This document shows, piece after piece, positions 1 through 12,216 of a stretch of DNA of 64,000 bases. Position numbers and translations under genes: made by a program. The stretch's first letter is position 1. Each line of letters begins with the position of its first letter. The notes under the pieces are model-generated. The model saw only the letters and a list, made by a program, of their open reading frames with translations, ran no database searches and had not been told where the DNA came from. Origin of the DNA: Rallus limicola (Eukaryota; Chordata; Aves; Gruiformes; Rallidae); NCBI GenBank assembly GCA_022605955.1, contig JAKCOZ010000060.1, positions 456,501 through 520,500 on the forward strand, in the 5' to 3' direction.

Positions 1-732
1 TGGCCATTTCAAAAATGTTATTTGAGATTGTAGTCAAAATTACTTTTGCTCCATAGTTTATTATTAAAAAGCTTATTCACCAACCATAGGAAATCAAATT
101 TAAGATATATGTCAATTCTTCCTGGATAACCTTTACCTCTAAAACTCAATGTTATCTAAAATAAATAGCAGTTTATAAATTTTTTTGAAACAAATTTTAC
201 AAGCATGCATCCTAGCCATCCTCTTGCATCAGTCCTATATGATTTTGTAACTGAATTATTTCCAATTTTTCCTAAAAATTTAGATAGCAAGAAAGACAAG
301 CAGATGCTTTTCAATAGCTGTGTAAAATTTTCAATGCCTGTGATTTTTTTCTGTTAATTGTTTTGTTTCCTTTAAAACTTTATTAAAAAATTAATTCTTT
401 CATAAAGTCGTCCTGTTTTAATTTCTACCTGTATTTGTCCATCTCTGGATGCGTAATTTCTCAAGCATAAGTGTTATAGATGTTTCTCACCTAACGCGAT
501 CTATATGGAAACAGGTCCTCAGAGTCCTTACATCACCTCCACAGTTGTACAATAAGCACCATCATTTTGTGTTTTCACATGTTTCCACTTGCCTTTTGTG
601 AAGACCACCAACATCATGTCATACGTGTGGGCACAGAACACAAAAAGCTGTTATGTCCAAGTATTGAGATTATAGATGTGACCAAGACAGGAATTCTGAA
701 CAAGAAGTGCAGGCACCTGTCATTGCTTCCAG
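1..732. other. unique AT-rich sequence, no gene seen
   Basis: Unique AT-rich sequence with short A and T runs. I see no transposon end, long open frame or recognised motif. The right edge adjoins the candidate exon at 733-920. An in-frame TGA near 695 limits how far that open frame could extend leftward. Confidence 0.6.
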
Positions 733-920
733 GGCTGTAGATCCTCTGCAAGGCAATCCTCTGCTGTCATCATGAGCAAAGTACCTTGGAGAAATGTCTT
801 CCATGAGTCCAGCCAATGCTTTTGCCAGTGGGGTATCATGAGGGAGGAAGATGCTGGCACTGCTTGGGCAGGCAATTCAGGAGACCTCTTCACAGAAGAT
901 CTACTGGCACAGATGAGCAG
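733..920 (+). other. candidate internal exon, product unknown
   Basis: This 188-nt stretch is flanked by an acceptor-like CTGTCATTGCTTCCAG (AG at 731-732) and a very good donor, GCAG followed by GTGAGTG at 921. One frame is open across the whole segment, starting in phase 0 and leaving two bases at the end. It contains an internal ATG at 772 and codes for a mixed-composition peptide rich in W, C and acidic residues (for example MSKVPWRNVF and then GDLFTEDLLAQ). The frame meets TGA inside the donor, as an exon boundary would. I do not recognise the protein. An open frame of this length can occur by chance, and it could equally be a lncRNA exon. Confidence 0.2.
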
Positions 921-2090
921 GTGAGTGACACCTAGGAGAGACAGAGATGTAAGCTTGAAACTGTCAAGGATGTATACAAAGTATTAGTATGAAATACCAT
1001 CCCTTTTGGATACTGCAAGATAAAATATAATGTGGTCTCATGGTTCAGATTTAAAAAAATAAAAAAAAAAACCAAATATTAAGGACAGACCTACCACAAT
1101 ACAATAGTAGTTTTCAGAGGTTTAAGGAGAATGCTGAATTCCCAGGTCTGCAAGACACTGAGAGTAGTGCTTTCTAAAAGTATATAATGAACTCCGTATC
1201 TCAAGAGGCAGGACTGACCTGAGGCTGGCTACTATTATTTGCTCTGCTCTAGGAGAATGATCCCTTGTCTGACTTTCATACAACAGTCCTGCCAAAAAAA
1301 AACACAATGTGAAATGCAGAGAGACATCCATTTTACCAAAGTTGTTTTTTCCCTAACTTCTTCATTGTAAATAAATAAATAAAATAACTGTAATACAAAG
1401 AGTATAAATAGCCTATTGAATAAGGCTTTTCTGTACTGCAGATAGAGGAGAAATGAAGGGAATTTTAAGTAGTGCTTAAGAAATAAGACTTCACAGAAAT
1501 AAAGGAGCCAAATCCTGTTTGCTTTGCTAAAGTGAGTTCTTACACTGACAATGGGACTACTTATGGGTGATTTTTTTTAATTTTTACTGTGCAAGGAAAA
1601 GACACAAAGTTTAAGGACCACATACACCTCTCTAGTCTTCAAAACAGGAGGGAGTGAACCTCCATGCAACTACTGACTTCAGCCTTCTTGAAAGGGAAAT
1701 GAAAAGTGATGATGGATCCCCAACCTTGCAGCCCATTACAACTTCTCTGGATGAAGTGCCATGAAGGAACGGGGCAAAACTGGAAGTGTATAAGGAAAAC
1801 AAAACGAGACCTTAGAAGGGAATCTCTTCACCTTTATAAGGGCACTTGGAGTAATTTTGGTTTGAGGTTTCTACCATTAATCAAATTCTATTAGACCAGT
1901 AATTCAAATCTTGCTTAAAAAAAATCACAAAGAATTTTAAATAAAGCTTGGTTATATGTTATTGTATTTCAAGGTAACTGGCTTATTTTTAAACTGGATA
2001 GTTAAGAGAATTAAATCTGAAAGTATGCACTTAAGCAAGTAGGTTAGCTTTGCAAGGTGCTCTCACTGTTTTTAATTCAGTAGAAAGTTA
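921..2090. other. unique AT-rich sequence, no gene seen
   Basis: AT-rich sequence with an A-run near 1053-1072 and a small AAATAAATAAAT patch near 1370-1384. A 62-codon plus-strand frame at 1706-1894 has no supporting splice or promoter signal and is probably chance. Confidence 0.55.
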
Positions 2091-3095
2091 TAGAATCATA
2101 GAACCACAGAATGTTTTGAGTTGGAAGGGACCTCAAAGCCCATCTAGTTCCAACCCCCTGCCATGGGCAGGGACACCATCAACTAGCCCAGGTGACCCAA
2201 AGCCCCATCCAACCCAGCCTTGAACACCTCCAGGGATGGGTCTCCCACAGCCTCTCTGGGCACCCTGTGCCAGGACCTCACTGCCCTCAGAGTGAAGAAT
2301 TCCTTCCTAACATCTCACCTACCCCTGCCCTCTGTCAGCTTGAAGCCATCGCCCGTGTCCTGTCCCTGCACTCCCTGATGACCAGCCCCAATCCCATGTT
2401 CCTGTAGGATCCTTTAAATATTGGTAGGCCACAATTAGGTCTTCCTGGAGCCTTCTCTTTCCCAGACTGGACAAGCTCAAGCCTGTCTTCATAGCAGAGG
2501 TGCTCCAGGCCCCTGATCATCTTTGTGGCCTCCTCTGGACTTGATCCAAAAGCTCTATGTCTTTCCTGTACTGGGAACCCCAGAGCTGGATGCAATACTC
2601 CAGGTACTCACGAGAGCAGAGCAGAGGGGAAGAATCCCCTCCCTCAATCTGATGGCAACACTGTTCTTGTTGTAGTCTAGGATATAGTTGGCCTTCTGAG
2701 CTGCCAGCACACACTGCCAGCACATGTTGAGCTTGTCACCAATCAGCACCCCTGAGTCCTTCTCCTCAGGGCTGTTCTCCATCCTTTCTCCCCCAGCCCG
2801 TCATTGTGCTGGGGATTGTGCTGACCCACATGAAGGACCTTGCCCTTGGCTTTGTTGAACTCCATGCAGCTCACATGTGCCCATCTCTCCAATTTGTCCA
2901 GGTCCTTCAGGATGCCATCCCTTCCCTCCAGCATGTTGACCCACCACTTAGATCAGCGTCATTGCAGAGGGTACATTCAATCCCTCTGTCCATGAAACTG
3001 ACAAGGATGTTGAACAGCACAGGTCCCAGTGCTGACACCTGAGGAACAGCACTTGTCACAGACCTCCATGTGGACACTGAGACAATGACCACCTG
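2091..3095 (-). mobile_element. CR1 LINE, 5'-truncated, about 1.0 kb
   Basis: The left edge, read on the plus strand as TAGAATCATAGAACCACAGA, is the reverse complement of the CR1 3' terminus with its octamer-like repeats, so the element runs on the minus strand. Next come the conserved 3' region (TTGGAAGGGACCTC) and the tail of the reverse transcriptase. Minus-strand frames contain recognisable CR1 RT blocks, including [42 protein letters not shown] and MIRGLEHLCYEDRLEL. They are spread over three shifted frames. The catalytic F/YADD box, expected after GIECTL, reads CNDADLSGG and is destroyed. The copy begins just upstream of the RT VPQ motif, a typical 5' truncation. It is inactive. Confidence 0.95.
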
Positions 3096-4293
3096 ACCTA
3101 ATGACTCTGCAGGTATTTTCCTTTTGTGCAAAATGTGCTTTTCTCTACGTGCCCAACAGGGTAATTAACCCAACAATGTTATAAGCCTCAAAGTGTTTCA
3201 CAGTTAGCAAAGGTCCAGCAAAGACCCAAAATAGAACAAAAAAATTAAAAAAGAAAGCAATTTCATTTCCAGCACTGCAGTGTTGCTTTCCTTGTTTTTA
3301 AAAGACATATTCCATAATGTTCAGAAATTATATTCTGTTAGAAGCTTCACGCCGGCAAGAAGAGACACTTTTTCCTAGCTTTCATCTGTGTGATCTTTCA
3401 TGCTGATCCCCACTGGAAACATTATTTAGGGACACATTTGTTGAACACCTGTCTTTATAATCCTTCATTTCAAGATTTTCAAATCTTTGAAACCGAATGT
3501 TAAAGAAGAGAAAGAGCTCTCCACGATCAAATTGCCCACTCTACAGCCTCACCCATCCCTTGACAAATTCAAAAACACTATTTGCTTTTTCCCTGTGATT
3601 TCTGCTTGAGGCCACCTGGCTCAGAGAAGTTTTATTCTCCAGGAATGTCACATCAGATCAGTCTTCAGACAGTCACTGAAGGACATTTTGATACTTTATT
3701 AAGATGTTCCTTCTATTTGAGGGGAGTTTTTTAAAGTTATTTATCTTATTCCATACCATCATTATAATCTTTGAATGTAATTATGCCATATTTAATCTCC
3801 TGGTGAGCAGTAGGTTTGCAAATTTACAGTTCATTACATGGGTGGCATAGATTTAAAAAGTAGATGTTTGTATGTTTTACACACAACAAATGTATGGGGG
3901 TTTTGTCAAAACTGAACTGGAGTAACAAGAATGCTGAGTATGTTCATTTTTGACAATTTGCAGTTATGGGAGAAAGTACAAAGAAAGTCCCAAGGGCTTA
4001 AACCAAAATATTTCTTAGTAATGAAGGTGTAATAGGTCAATATATTTCTTTTCATTTACTTTTAAGATTTAATTTATAGAGTTATGGCTCATCTGTGGGG
4101 AATTTTGCACTGAAGTATTCTACTTGGTATTTAGGCACAGCTAAGTAAACATATATACAACAATATTGGAATATTATATGTGCAAAACACATAATTATAT
4201 GTATTACAATTTAATATCTCATAGAAGTAAGTGGGCTTGAATTTTAGCAGTGCACCAAAATAAAGGTAGCCTATAGCAGAATGGATCAACAAT
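3096..4293. other. unique sequence between two CR1 copies
   Basis: AT-rich unique DNA. No open frame, splice-site pair or repeat end was recognised. The two flanking CR1 copies lie in the same orientation but differ in their 3' ends, so they look like independent insertions. Confidence 0.55.
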
Positions 4294-5250
4294 GCAGAAT
4301 CACAGAATCACAAGGTTGGAAAAGACCTTTAAGATCATCAAGTTCAACTCTTCCTGTACTGTGCTAAACCATATCTTTAAGTACCTCATCTACCTGTCTG
4401 TTAAAACACATCCAGGGATGGTGTCTCCCTGGGCAGCTTTTCCACAGCTCCACAGCTCTTCCAGGGAAGAACTTTTCCCTCCCAGCTGAGCTGACCCTGC
4501 CCTGGCGCAGCTTGAGCCCATTGCCCTTTGTCCCATCTCCTGTCCCCTGGATGAAGAGACCAGCGCCCACCTCTCTGCACCCTCCTGGCAGGGTAGTGGA
4601 GGTGGGGAGAAGGTCTCCCTTCAGCCTCCTCTTCTCCAGGCTGAACCCCCCAGCTCCCTCAGCCGCTCCTCAGAGGATTTTCCCTCCAGCCCCTATCCCA
4701 GCCTGGTTGCCCTTCTCTGGACATGTTCCAGGCCCTCCATGTCCTTCTGGTAGTGAGGGACCCAGAACTGGGCCCAGCACTCAGGGTGTGGCCTCCCCAG
4801 TGCCCAGTTCAGGGGCACAATCCACTCCCCAGACCTACTGGCCACACTTTATCTGACACAAGCCCAGGATGCCATTGGCCTTCCAGGCCACCTGGGCACA
4901 CTGCTGGCTCATGTTCAGTCAGCAGTCACCCAGCACCCCCAGGTCCTTCTCTGCCTGACAGCTCTCCAGCCAGTCTCCCCCCAGCCTGTATCACTGCATG
5001 GGGTTGTTCTGTCCCATGTGCAGGACTCTGCACTTGGCATTGTTAAACCTCATCCCATTGGTTTCATCCCTTGGGTCCAGTCTCTTTGAAGAGCCTCCCT
5101 ACCTGAAGAGCATCTTAGTGTCATCTGAAAATTTACTGAGGGAACATTCAATCCCTTCTTCAAGGTCATTTATACAGATGTTGAACAGAACTGGACCCAG
5201 AACTGAGCCCTGGGGTATACCACTACTACTGCGAGCACACCTCTGAGGTC
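4294..5250 (-). mobile_element. CR1 LINE, 5'-truncated, different subfamily
   Basis: The left edge AATCACAGAATCACAAGGTT is the reverse complement of a CR1 3' end. It differs from the copy at 2091 by having the AAAAGACCTTTAAGATCATC type of terminal region. Reading the minus strand from about 5250, the reverse transcriptase region shows [15 protein letters not shown] and then a [11 protein letters not shown] block. An FSDD replaces the usual FADD of the catalytic site. The rest is open only in short pieces (for example the 68-codon frame at 4364-4570). The sequence is distinctly GC-richer than its surroundings. It is a dead 5'-truncated copy, and I did not assign a named subfamily. Confidence 0.95.
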
Positions 5251-7616
5251 TGCAGTAGGCTCATTCAACCCACCATAAATTATGTGCTGCCACATTTTTC
5301 TGGGCTGGTATTTAATATATTAACTACATTAGCAGCACACGGTTCTGTTTACTTGAAATGCAGTCTTGTTTTTATTTGACTTTAAGGGTATTGGTGAAGA
5401 GACACTGGGGTGGTACAATATTTCCTGTATTCTATTAAAAAAAAACAACAAAGTTAGAATAGTGAGAAATACATCATGTGATCTCTATAATAAAATATTG
5501 AACTTAATTTAATTGATTTTGGATTTCACAACATGCATTGTACTTCCCATTTTCTCCAAAGATACACTAAGCCTTGCTACCAGCCAAAGCCCAGCTTAGA
5601 CGGTTCCATTTTGTTTCATTTCATTAATTTGTGGCCTATTTTCATGTAATATCAACTTCTAATATGCTCCCGCATTTTCCACTCCATTCAGAGATGCTTT
5701 ATGAACCCAGATTCCAAAGACAGATGTGGGTCTGCAAGTGCACTTTGAGGCCAAAAAATTATGTTCTCAGGAACACCCATTAACCAAAACTGCTATTTTT
5801 TTTTCAGAGAGCTCTGGAATTAACACAATTCATGCTCAGGCAGCCCTTTCCAAATGTCTTCTCCAGATAATTCAGCTAAACTGTCATATTTTTTTTAAAG
5901 TATTTCAGAGTTGGTACAGAATGAGATCATTGTTAGAAGCCTCTCTAATATACATGTGCATTCATATGCATTTTTCCCCAAGGTGATTCACACAGCTGGC
6001 TGTGGAATACATTTAGTAGACTCTTATACATAGGGCTGTCTTTCTGTCATAATCTTTCTTTTCATAGGACAATTTGTGGGACTCCATGATATGCAGCTAG
6101 CAGTGCCTGTACTCAAATGAAGTGATACTGAATTTCTATTATGCATGTGCCTTGGAAACCTAGCAGCTCGCCATAAAGATTTTATTCACACAGCAGATTT
6201 GTTGTTACTTAGATAGTTTCAGACAATTTTAGATTTGAATGGACATGGCAGGATCTGACAGCACAAAAAGGAATACCAAGAGAGAGAAGCATGTAGAACC
6301 AAATGATATATGATGCAACCCAGAGAGCAACAAAGAAAGCAGGATGTCGAGGTAGTCTTGTAAACAACTATCTTTCAAGGAATTCAGGTTTCTTTTTCAT
6401 AGCATTTTTAAAATATTCAGTATGCATTACATAGGGAATAGATAGATGCATAGATGGATACACACACGCGCGTACACGCGCTTGTACACAGATGCCACAC
6501 TTGTCAAAATTCTTTCCTGTCTCATAATCTTTCTGGGATCACTTTTTAAAAAAAAAAAAAAAATTGTGTCTGAGCTGCAAAAATAGAATATGCAAATCTA
6601 CGTATCGACCGAAAGCACCACACACAATTTACACTTCTCCCAAAGTTTCCTTTTTGAGGTTGCACCTGTAACGGGGTGTACGGTGTGGTACACGTGTTGC
6701 AGGAGGAAGCAGGGCACTATTTTTAATGCAGACATAGACTATTTCTCACCACATTTAATTTTTCATTTTCCAGCGCCAAGGGAGGAAGTGTTTATATTTA
6801 TATTTTATATATATATATATATGAAGCTGAAATCCTGCTCATTGATGCAAATGATGAGAAAGAGGAGTATGTCAAAGAAGCATTCTATGTAAGGAAAAGA
6901 GGCAGAACAGACTGCCTGAAAAATTGCTGCATATGAGAAGGGGAGGGGGAAAAAGAAACGATTCCTTGTTTAGGTGAAGTTGTACTTATTTATGCCTGTG
7001 GGTGTAAGCAGCAGTGTCAGGATTTCCCCATACAGTCAATCTTTCATTCCAGAAAAGGCAGGATATAATACATGTGGTTTAATCAAACCACAATTTTATT
7101 AATTCAAATCACCTGGGAACAAAAATCTATCAGTAACTACTACATAACTTTTTTGTATTCATTCTCATGTAACGTTCTGCCTCAGGTTCCCCACCTCTTC
7201 ATAACTTCACTGCTCATGTCATCCCTCCTACAGTGATTAAACCATGAGGGAAAGGGACCTGTCTCTTCACTTGCCCCAGGCAGCAGGACCTGCACCTCCT
7301 TCTCCTATCTTCTTTTCATGACATGTTAACTCTTTTCAGCTCTGAGTTAGCAAGAAATTTGAAATTTTATACATTAAATAAATTAATTATTAGTGGGAAT
7401 CAGTAGTTTGCTTGTTTATGACCCCTCTTCCCCCAAACCTTTTCCACTAGGATGAGAGGCCAACCAGTCAACTGACTGGGGGAAATGTTGTCTCACTTTT
7501 CCACTTAGGAGCATGTCTTCATCTTCTGTGTGGGAAGAGAAAAACAGGAATCTCAGATGCTGTAGAAAAGTAAGGTTAGCCATTGTGTGCAACATTATAC
7601 AGGTATGGTCCAGATC
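5251..7616. other. unique sequence with small microsatellites
   Basis: Mostly unique DNA. It contains an alternating CACACACGCGCG/TACACGCGC patch at 6462-6482, an A-run at 6546-6562, and an (AT)n run at 6806-6822. No gene is supported. The 100-codon frame at 6590-6892 runs through the AT repeat and has no other coding signal. Confidence 0.55.
6806..6822. repeat. (AT)n microsatellite
   Basis: Short pure AT dinucleotide run, preceded by an imperfect TTTATATTTATATTTTA stretch. Confidence 0.9.
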
Positions 7617-7680
7617 ACAGAATCATAGGGGTTGAAAGGAACCTCAAGAGATCATCAGGTCAAACCCCCGATGATCAAAC
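7617..7680 (-). mobile_element. CR1 3'-end fragment (about 60 bp)
   Basis: CACAGAATCATAGGGGTTGA followed by GGAACCTCAAGAGATCATC is the reverse complement of a CR1 3' terminus. Only the last ~60 bases are recognisable before unique sequence resumes, so this is a very short, strongly 5'-truncated copy. Confidence 0.8.
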
Positions 7681-9620
7681 ATAAGAGATTCATATGAGGA
7701 CAAATTTCTGTAGTAAGAAACCCAACACCTCTGAGAAATTAGATCTGAAGAGGAAAGACCAAGAGAAAATGAAAATATATTAAATAGAAGAAAAAAGTAA
7801 AGTGAAAGTGGGGAAAAACACCTTTTTTTTTTTGTTTTTTTTTTGTAGTTCACACACATTAAAAATGCACAGGAAGGTGTAATCTGGTCTCCATGAGCTC
7901 AGAGCTCTGCAGAAGGAAAGACAGCATCACTACAAACTGGACCACTTCCTACACATTCTTGTCAATCTGAAGAGGAACATAATTTCTTGCAGATTTTCCT
8001 CTGAAATATTTTAGGAGAGGATCAGTCAAATTACTGTACAGAAAAATTAATATGCATGTGTTGGAGTTTGATTATAACTTAGAGTCTTGCAATGCAGCTA
8101 CAGGCAGCATCAAGATAATGGAAAAGATGACCTGAAATGACCTTTCTAGCATGTTGCTCCTCTGCTTGCGATATGATTTGATGCTTTGGACAAAATTAAA
8201 CCAAGTGAGGAGATGCTTTCATATATCTGTTTCCCTGTTTACATTATATAATTCATGGACATCCATGAGCGTAAGAACAAGGCTGCAGCTTTAAGTATGC
8301 ATCTGGAACGTTACCTTAATATAAATGTGTTTAGCCTTTATTTGTGTTAGGCATGGACATTGATGCGAGTGCATTTTTGAATGAGTAACCTCAAGTATCT
8401 TTGCATAGTTCCTGGGGTAGGGAACCTCACAGGATGCTTAACTCTATTTGTGAAAGCTTTGTGCAGTCATCTTCCTCATTTAAGCAGGGGACCTTCAGGA
8501 GTGTGGAGCAGGTCCTTTGGTAGGGGTTGCTAAGATGTCTGTTCCTATGAAATCAGCATTCTTCCCACTTTGCCTTCTCTCTCCAGGTTTATAATCTCCC
8601 TCTCAAATGAGCAAAAATATTCTTTGATATTTCATTGTCTGGAAAATGTATTGACTTGATAGCAGGAGTACTCCTGCACTGAAGAAATCTGGGGAATACT
8701 TTGACAGCAGGTAATCAAAATCATTCTCCAATTGTTTCATCCTGATTATTAAAGGGAATCCAACCTCCAAAGTCAGGCCTCCAAGCCCTTGCCCTTCTAG
8801 TTGTGCATCTGAGAAGAAATTATGGTAATCTTAAAATCCTATTGATGCTGAAAGGCATTTCATCAACTGCAAAAATTAAGAGTGAGATGCAGAGGATGTT
8901 TTTCTATTTAGAGGAACCCCTGCTTATATGAATAGGCTTCATGTGGTGACTCTTTTGAAGCTGAGGACTTCAAAGCAGATCACTGACTTCCAGTGGGATA
9001 ATCACTTAATGCAAGAGTGGGTAGATGGAATTATTACCATGCAGTCAAGCTAGATTTATCCCTCCTCTCCTCCTTAAAAAAAAAAGTGAAGCTTTGGCTT
9101 CTCTGTCCCCACAGTTCAAAAGTGATGATGGTACATTGTTAAGGGTACTAATCCCACATCAGGCATCAGCTGAACAGTCCAGCGGGCCAAAAAAAAAAAA
9201 AAAACAACAACAAAAAAAAAGATATTAAAAAAATATGAGTAACCTTGATTAATTTATAACAACAACCACTTTTTATTTTTACTACAAAAAGCTTTACATA
9301 GTAAATACTGCTAATCACCTTTGTAAATCAGATCAGCATGCCAATGTACTTGTCTAATCAACAAACAGAATGTCTTTTGGAAAGGTCCTTGACAGATCCT
9401 TATGACTGTAGATGGAGCTGTGGACAAGAGGGAAAATTACTGGATAGGTAACAAGTTTCCTTGATTCTTATAAATTTGAAGTAATTAATTAGGAAATTTT
9501 CGTGTAGTATTGGGTAGAGTTTCTGATAAACTCTATCTCTGCTGGCTAGAGTTTGAACCAGCAACATCTTTGTTTGAAAGGTGTCAACGGAGAAGTACTT
9601 AAGTGGGTTGATTTGATAGT

Positions 9621-9676
9621 CTTAGTTTTATAAACTAAGTTTTATAAACTTAGTTTTATAAACTTAGTTCTATAAA
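9621..9676. repeat. 14-bp tandem repeat, four copies
   Basis: Four consecutive copies of the unit CTTAGTTTTATAAA (9621-9634, 9635-9648, 9649-9662, 9663-9676). Copy 2 starts CTAAG and copy 4 has TTC for TTT. The near-identity implies a recent local expansion. Confidence 0.9.
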
Positions 9677-9938
9677 CTATGAGAGGTTATTCACATCAGA
9701 GAGAAGCAGATAGCTGCAAAACTTGCCAATGTGTAGTATCTCTGCATCTGCTATGCAATTGTTTTTTTTCCTGATGAATATATTAAAAGAGGGGGAAGCA
9801 CAAAAGCCCAGTGATCTGATCTCACCTCACGATGAGATCTCAATCAGGCAACACAGCTGAAATTAACTGTGTATCCGATATTACATGTCTGACTATTAAC
9901 TTGGGTTGAGCTTGAGATTCATCAAGAATCCATAAAAG

Positions 9939-9984
9939 TGTGTGCGTGTGTGTGTGTGTGTGTGTCTGTCTGTCTGTCTGTCTG
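9939..9984. repeat. compound microsatellite (TG)n(TCTG)n
   Basis: A GT dinucleotide run with one GC interruption passes directly into five TCTG tetranucleotides. On the minus strand it creates a run of Thr/His and Gln/Thr/Asp codons that is not a real gene. Confidence 0.95.
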
Positions 9985-11898
9985 GACTGACAACAGAACT
10001 CATACCCAAATGTCACTGGCACATGTGTCAGCTGTAGCTCCTCTACAAACTGAGCATGTCCAGGGCAATATTTCACAGAACCATCATTTGTAGACTCCAT
10101 GTGTGTATTATGAGTCTGGCTGTATGGGTAGTTATACAACCAACAGCTCAAGGGAGGGCTCGCAAAGCTTGCATGCCATTGCATGGAAAGGAGATCTTAC
10201 CTTTAAACTTGCTGAGAATAGGGGATCAGTGACTTAGTTGTGTTTCCAGATGGAGGTATGATGCTATTCTTTCATAGATACATATCTAACTAATGCTAAT
10301 AATGCCTGGTGTTAAATACCCAAAACTGGGAGTTAATGCAGGCTCAGTATTCTGGAAAATTTGCCACATTTTAGGAGCTTCTTTATAGAATTAAGAGGCA
10401 TAACATTTTGCAAAATTGGAGGCAAAAGGCCCAGGACCTATAGAAATTCTCATCTTAACATTATCCAGACAGGAAAGAAGGAATCAAATTCTATTAATAA
10501 TTAGTTAATTGTTAATTAATAAATTGTTATTTAAAGCTTTTTCCTTGACTTTATCAAACACTTGCATAGTAATTGAAGGCTTTATTATTTCACAAATTAT
10601 TTCACTCTTCCTACAAAGTAGCATTCCCAAACTGCAACAGCCATGTTCTTTTATACCCCTTTTGTCACAAAATGTTGAAAACTGCATTTATTATCCTATT
10701 TTCATGCTGGTTATTTCCCGACTAAAACACGTTTGTAATCTCTTTTCCTAGCAGTTGTGTCCCAGATGCAGGAAATTCTTTTTTCCTCTATCCATTCCCT
10801 ATAGACTTTTCTCAAGCAGAAGCATTCACACTCCTAGGACTAGGAACTACTCTTGACCCTGGCAGTAGGTACACATCAAGTAGTATAGTTTTCTGATCAT
10901 ATATTTTAAAAATAAAAAACAACTAATACTTTGTTCTGCTAATGACAGCAGGATTGGGTTTCCTTTGGCTTTGCTTTCTTTCTCTTTTTCTGTGTTTATC
11001 GAATAGCCCCTGTTGCATTTAGCATCCAACATGTTACAAAGGAACAACAAAAGATGTCTTCCCTAGGAAACATTGTGAATAAAAATAATAACACAGCAGA
11101 AAATACTGGAGAATACATATAGTAGTATCATTCATTGCTAATGAGTTAAAAGGATATCACAGTGCATTTATAAATCACTACAGAGTGTTGCACAGTTTAT
11201 TTAAATTCATTGCGCCTCATTATAATTGAGCTATGCACCTTTAGGTCTGAGTTGATTAGGAATGCTATAGCTCAGAATAGCTTTTAATTCAGCGAAACAT
11301 GGTCTGACCTTTACCATAATCCTGTGTGAAACACACTATAGTTTAGACATTAATAATGATACTACCTCTTTTTTGTACTGGCAAGATGCTACTTAAAAAA
11401 ATGGTGTTATTAGTTAACAGGCTCAGGAAAATTTATCAACACAAAATTATCCTTCTGTGTATAACTGCAGCACTTAATTCCAAGTTCCTCATCTCTCATA
11501 ACTATTACCTACTCTTTAAAAATGCTAAAACTAAAACATAATAGTGTCATGTCAGAGTAATAAGTCACATGCACACACTTATTGACTCCCCACAGACTTA
11601 CGCAGTAGCCAGTTTAGGGATCTGAGCAACATGATGAACATTATACAGGATAAGGCATCTCTTTTGTTTGACCTTTGTCTTCATATTGAAATGTAACAGT
11701 TCCTTAAACCAGAGTTACTACGTTCAGGCAAACACTTTCTCGTAATTCTCTATTTTCTACTATTGATGCTTTGCAGCTGTTCCATCATTATTATTCAGTT
11801 TCAAACTAAAATTCCAAGGATGACCAAAAATAAAGAAAAAAAGAAAGGTGTGTACAGCCTGCAGACACAACCAGTGTCACAGGAGGTGATGCGTAAGC

Positions 11899-12216
11899 TT
11901 AGTTGAACAGAACTTGAATCTTGCCCAGTGAGCCTGGGTCACCATCCAGAACCTCAGGGATCAAAGTGACTTCTTGGTTCTCCATGACCTTCTGTAGAAC
12001 TCCGTGTTGTTGGCCACATTTGGTGGCAATTTGCTGGCCACAGCTGTTGATGGGGTTGCATTTGGGTGGTTTACAGTTTCCATCCCTCCAAAGTCTTGGT
12101 TGGGTCTTGCATGAATTTTCCTCTGGAGATGAGTCTTTTGTCTCCAGCGTTGTCACTGGTCTATTTTTAATGGCCATCAGTGCTTCAGTAAACTTCTTCT
12201 TACAGCTACATAAGAT
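11899..12216 (-). other. candidate coding segment, unknown product
   Basis: A minus-strand frame is open for 105 codons, from just after a TGA (12217-12219) to a TAA at 11899-11901. It has an internal ATG at 12177. The peptide is unusually protein-like: seven cysteines (LCSCKKKF, NSCK, GNCKPPKCNP, SCGQQ, KCGQQ), a Lys/Pro/Gln-rich middle, and an acidic-hydrophobic end (VTLIPEVLDGDPGSLGKIQV). TGTAG at the 5' edge could be a weak splice acceptor. I recognise no family, and no clear polyadenylation signal follows. It may be the last exon of an unannotated gene, a decayed pseudogene, or chance. The plus strand of the same region carries a good acceptor (CTTCTTCTTACAG ending at 12204), so strand is not settled. 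Confidence 0.2.

Larger units (their letters stand above)
7681..11898. other. unique sequence, no gene seen
   Basis: AT-rich unique DNA with an oligo(T) run at 7821-7844, A-rich runs at 9076-9088 and 9189-9222, the 14-bp tandem repeat at 9621-9676 and a (TG)n(TCTG)n tract at 9939-9984. The open frames here (for example 9840-10184 minus) are driven by the simple repeats and have no gene support. Confidence 0.5.

Noticed and set aside
4512..5246. Plus-strand ORFs of 82-114 codons, Pro/Ser-rich
   Set aside because: They are the antisense of the CR1 copy that runs on the minus strand. Their length comes from GC-rich repeat sequence.
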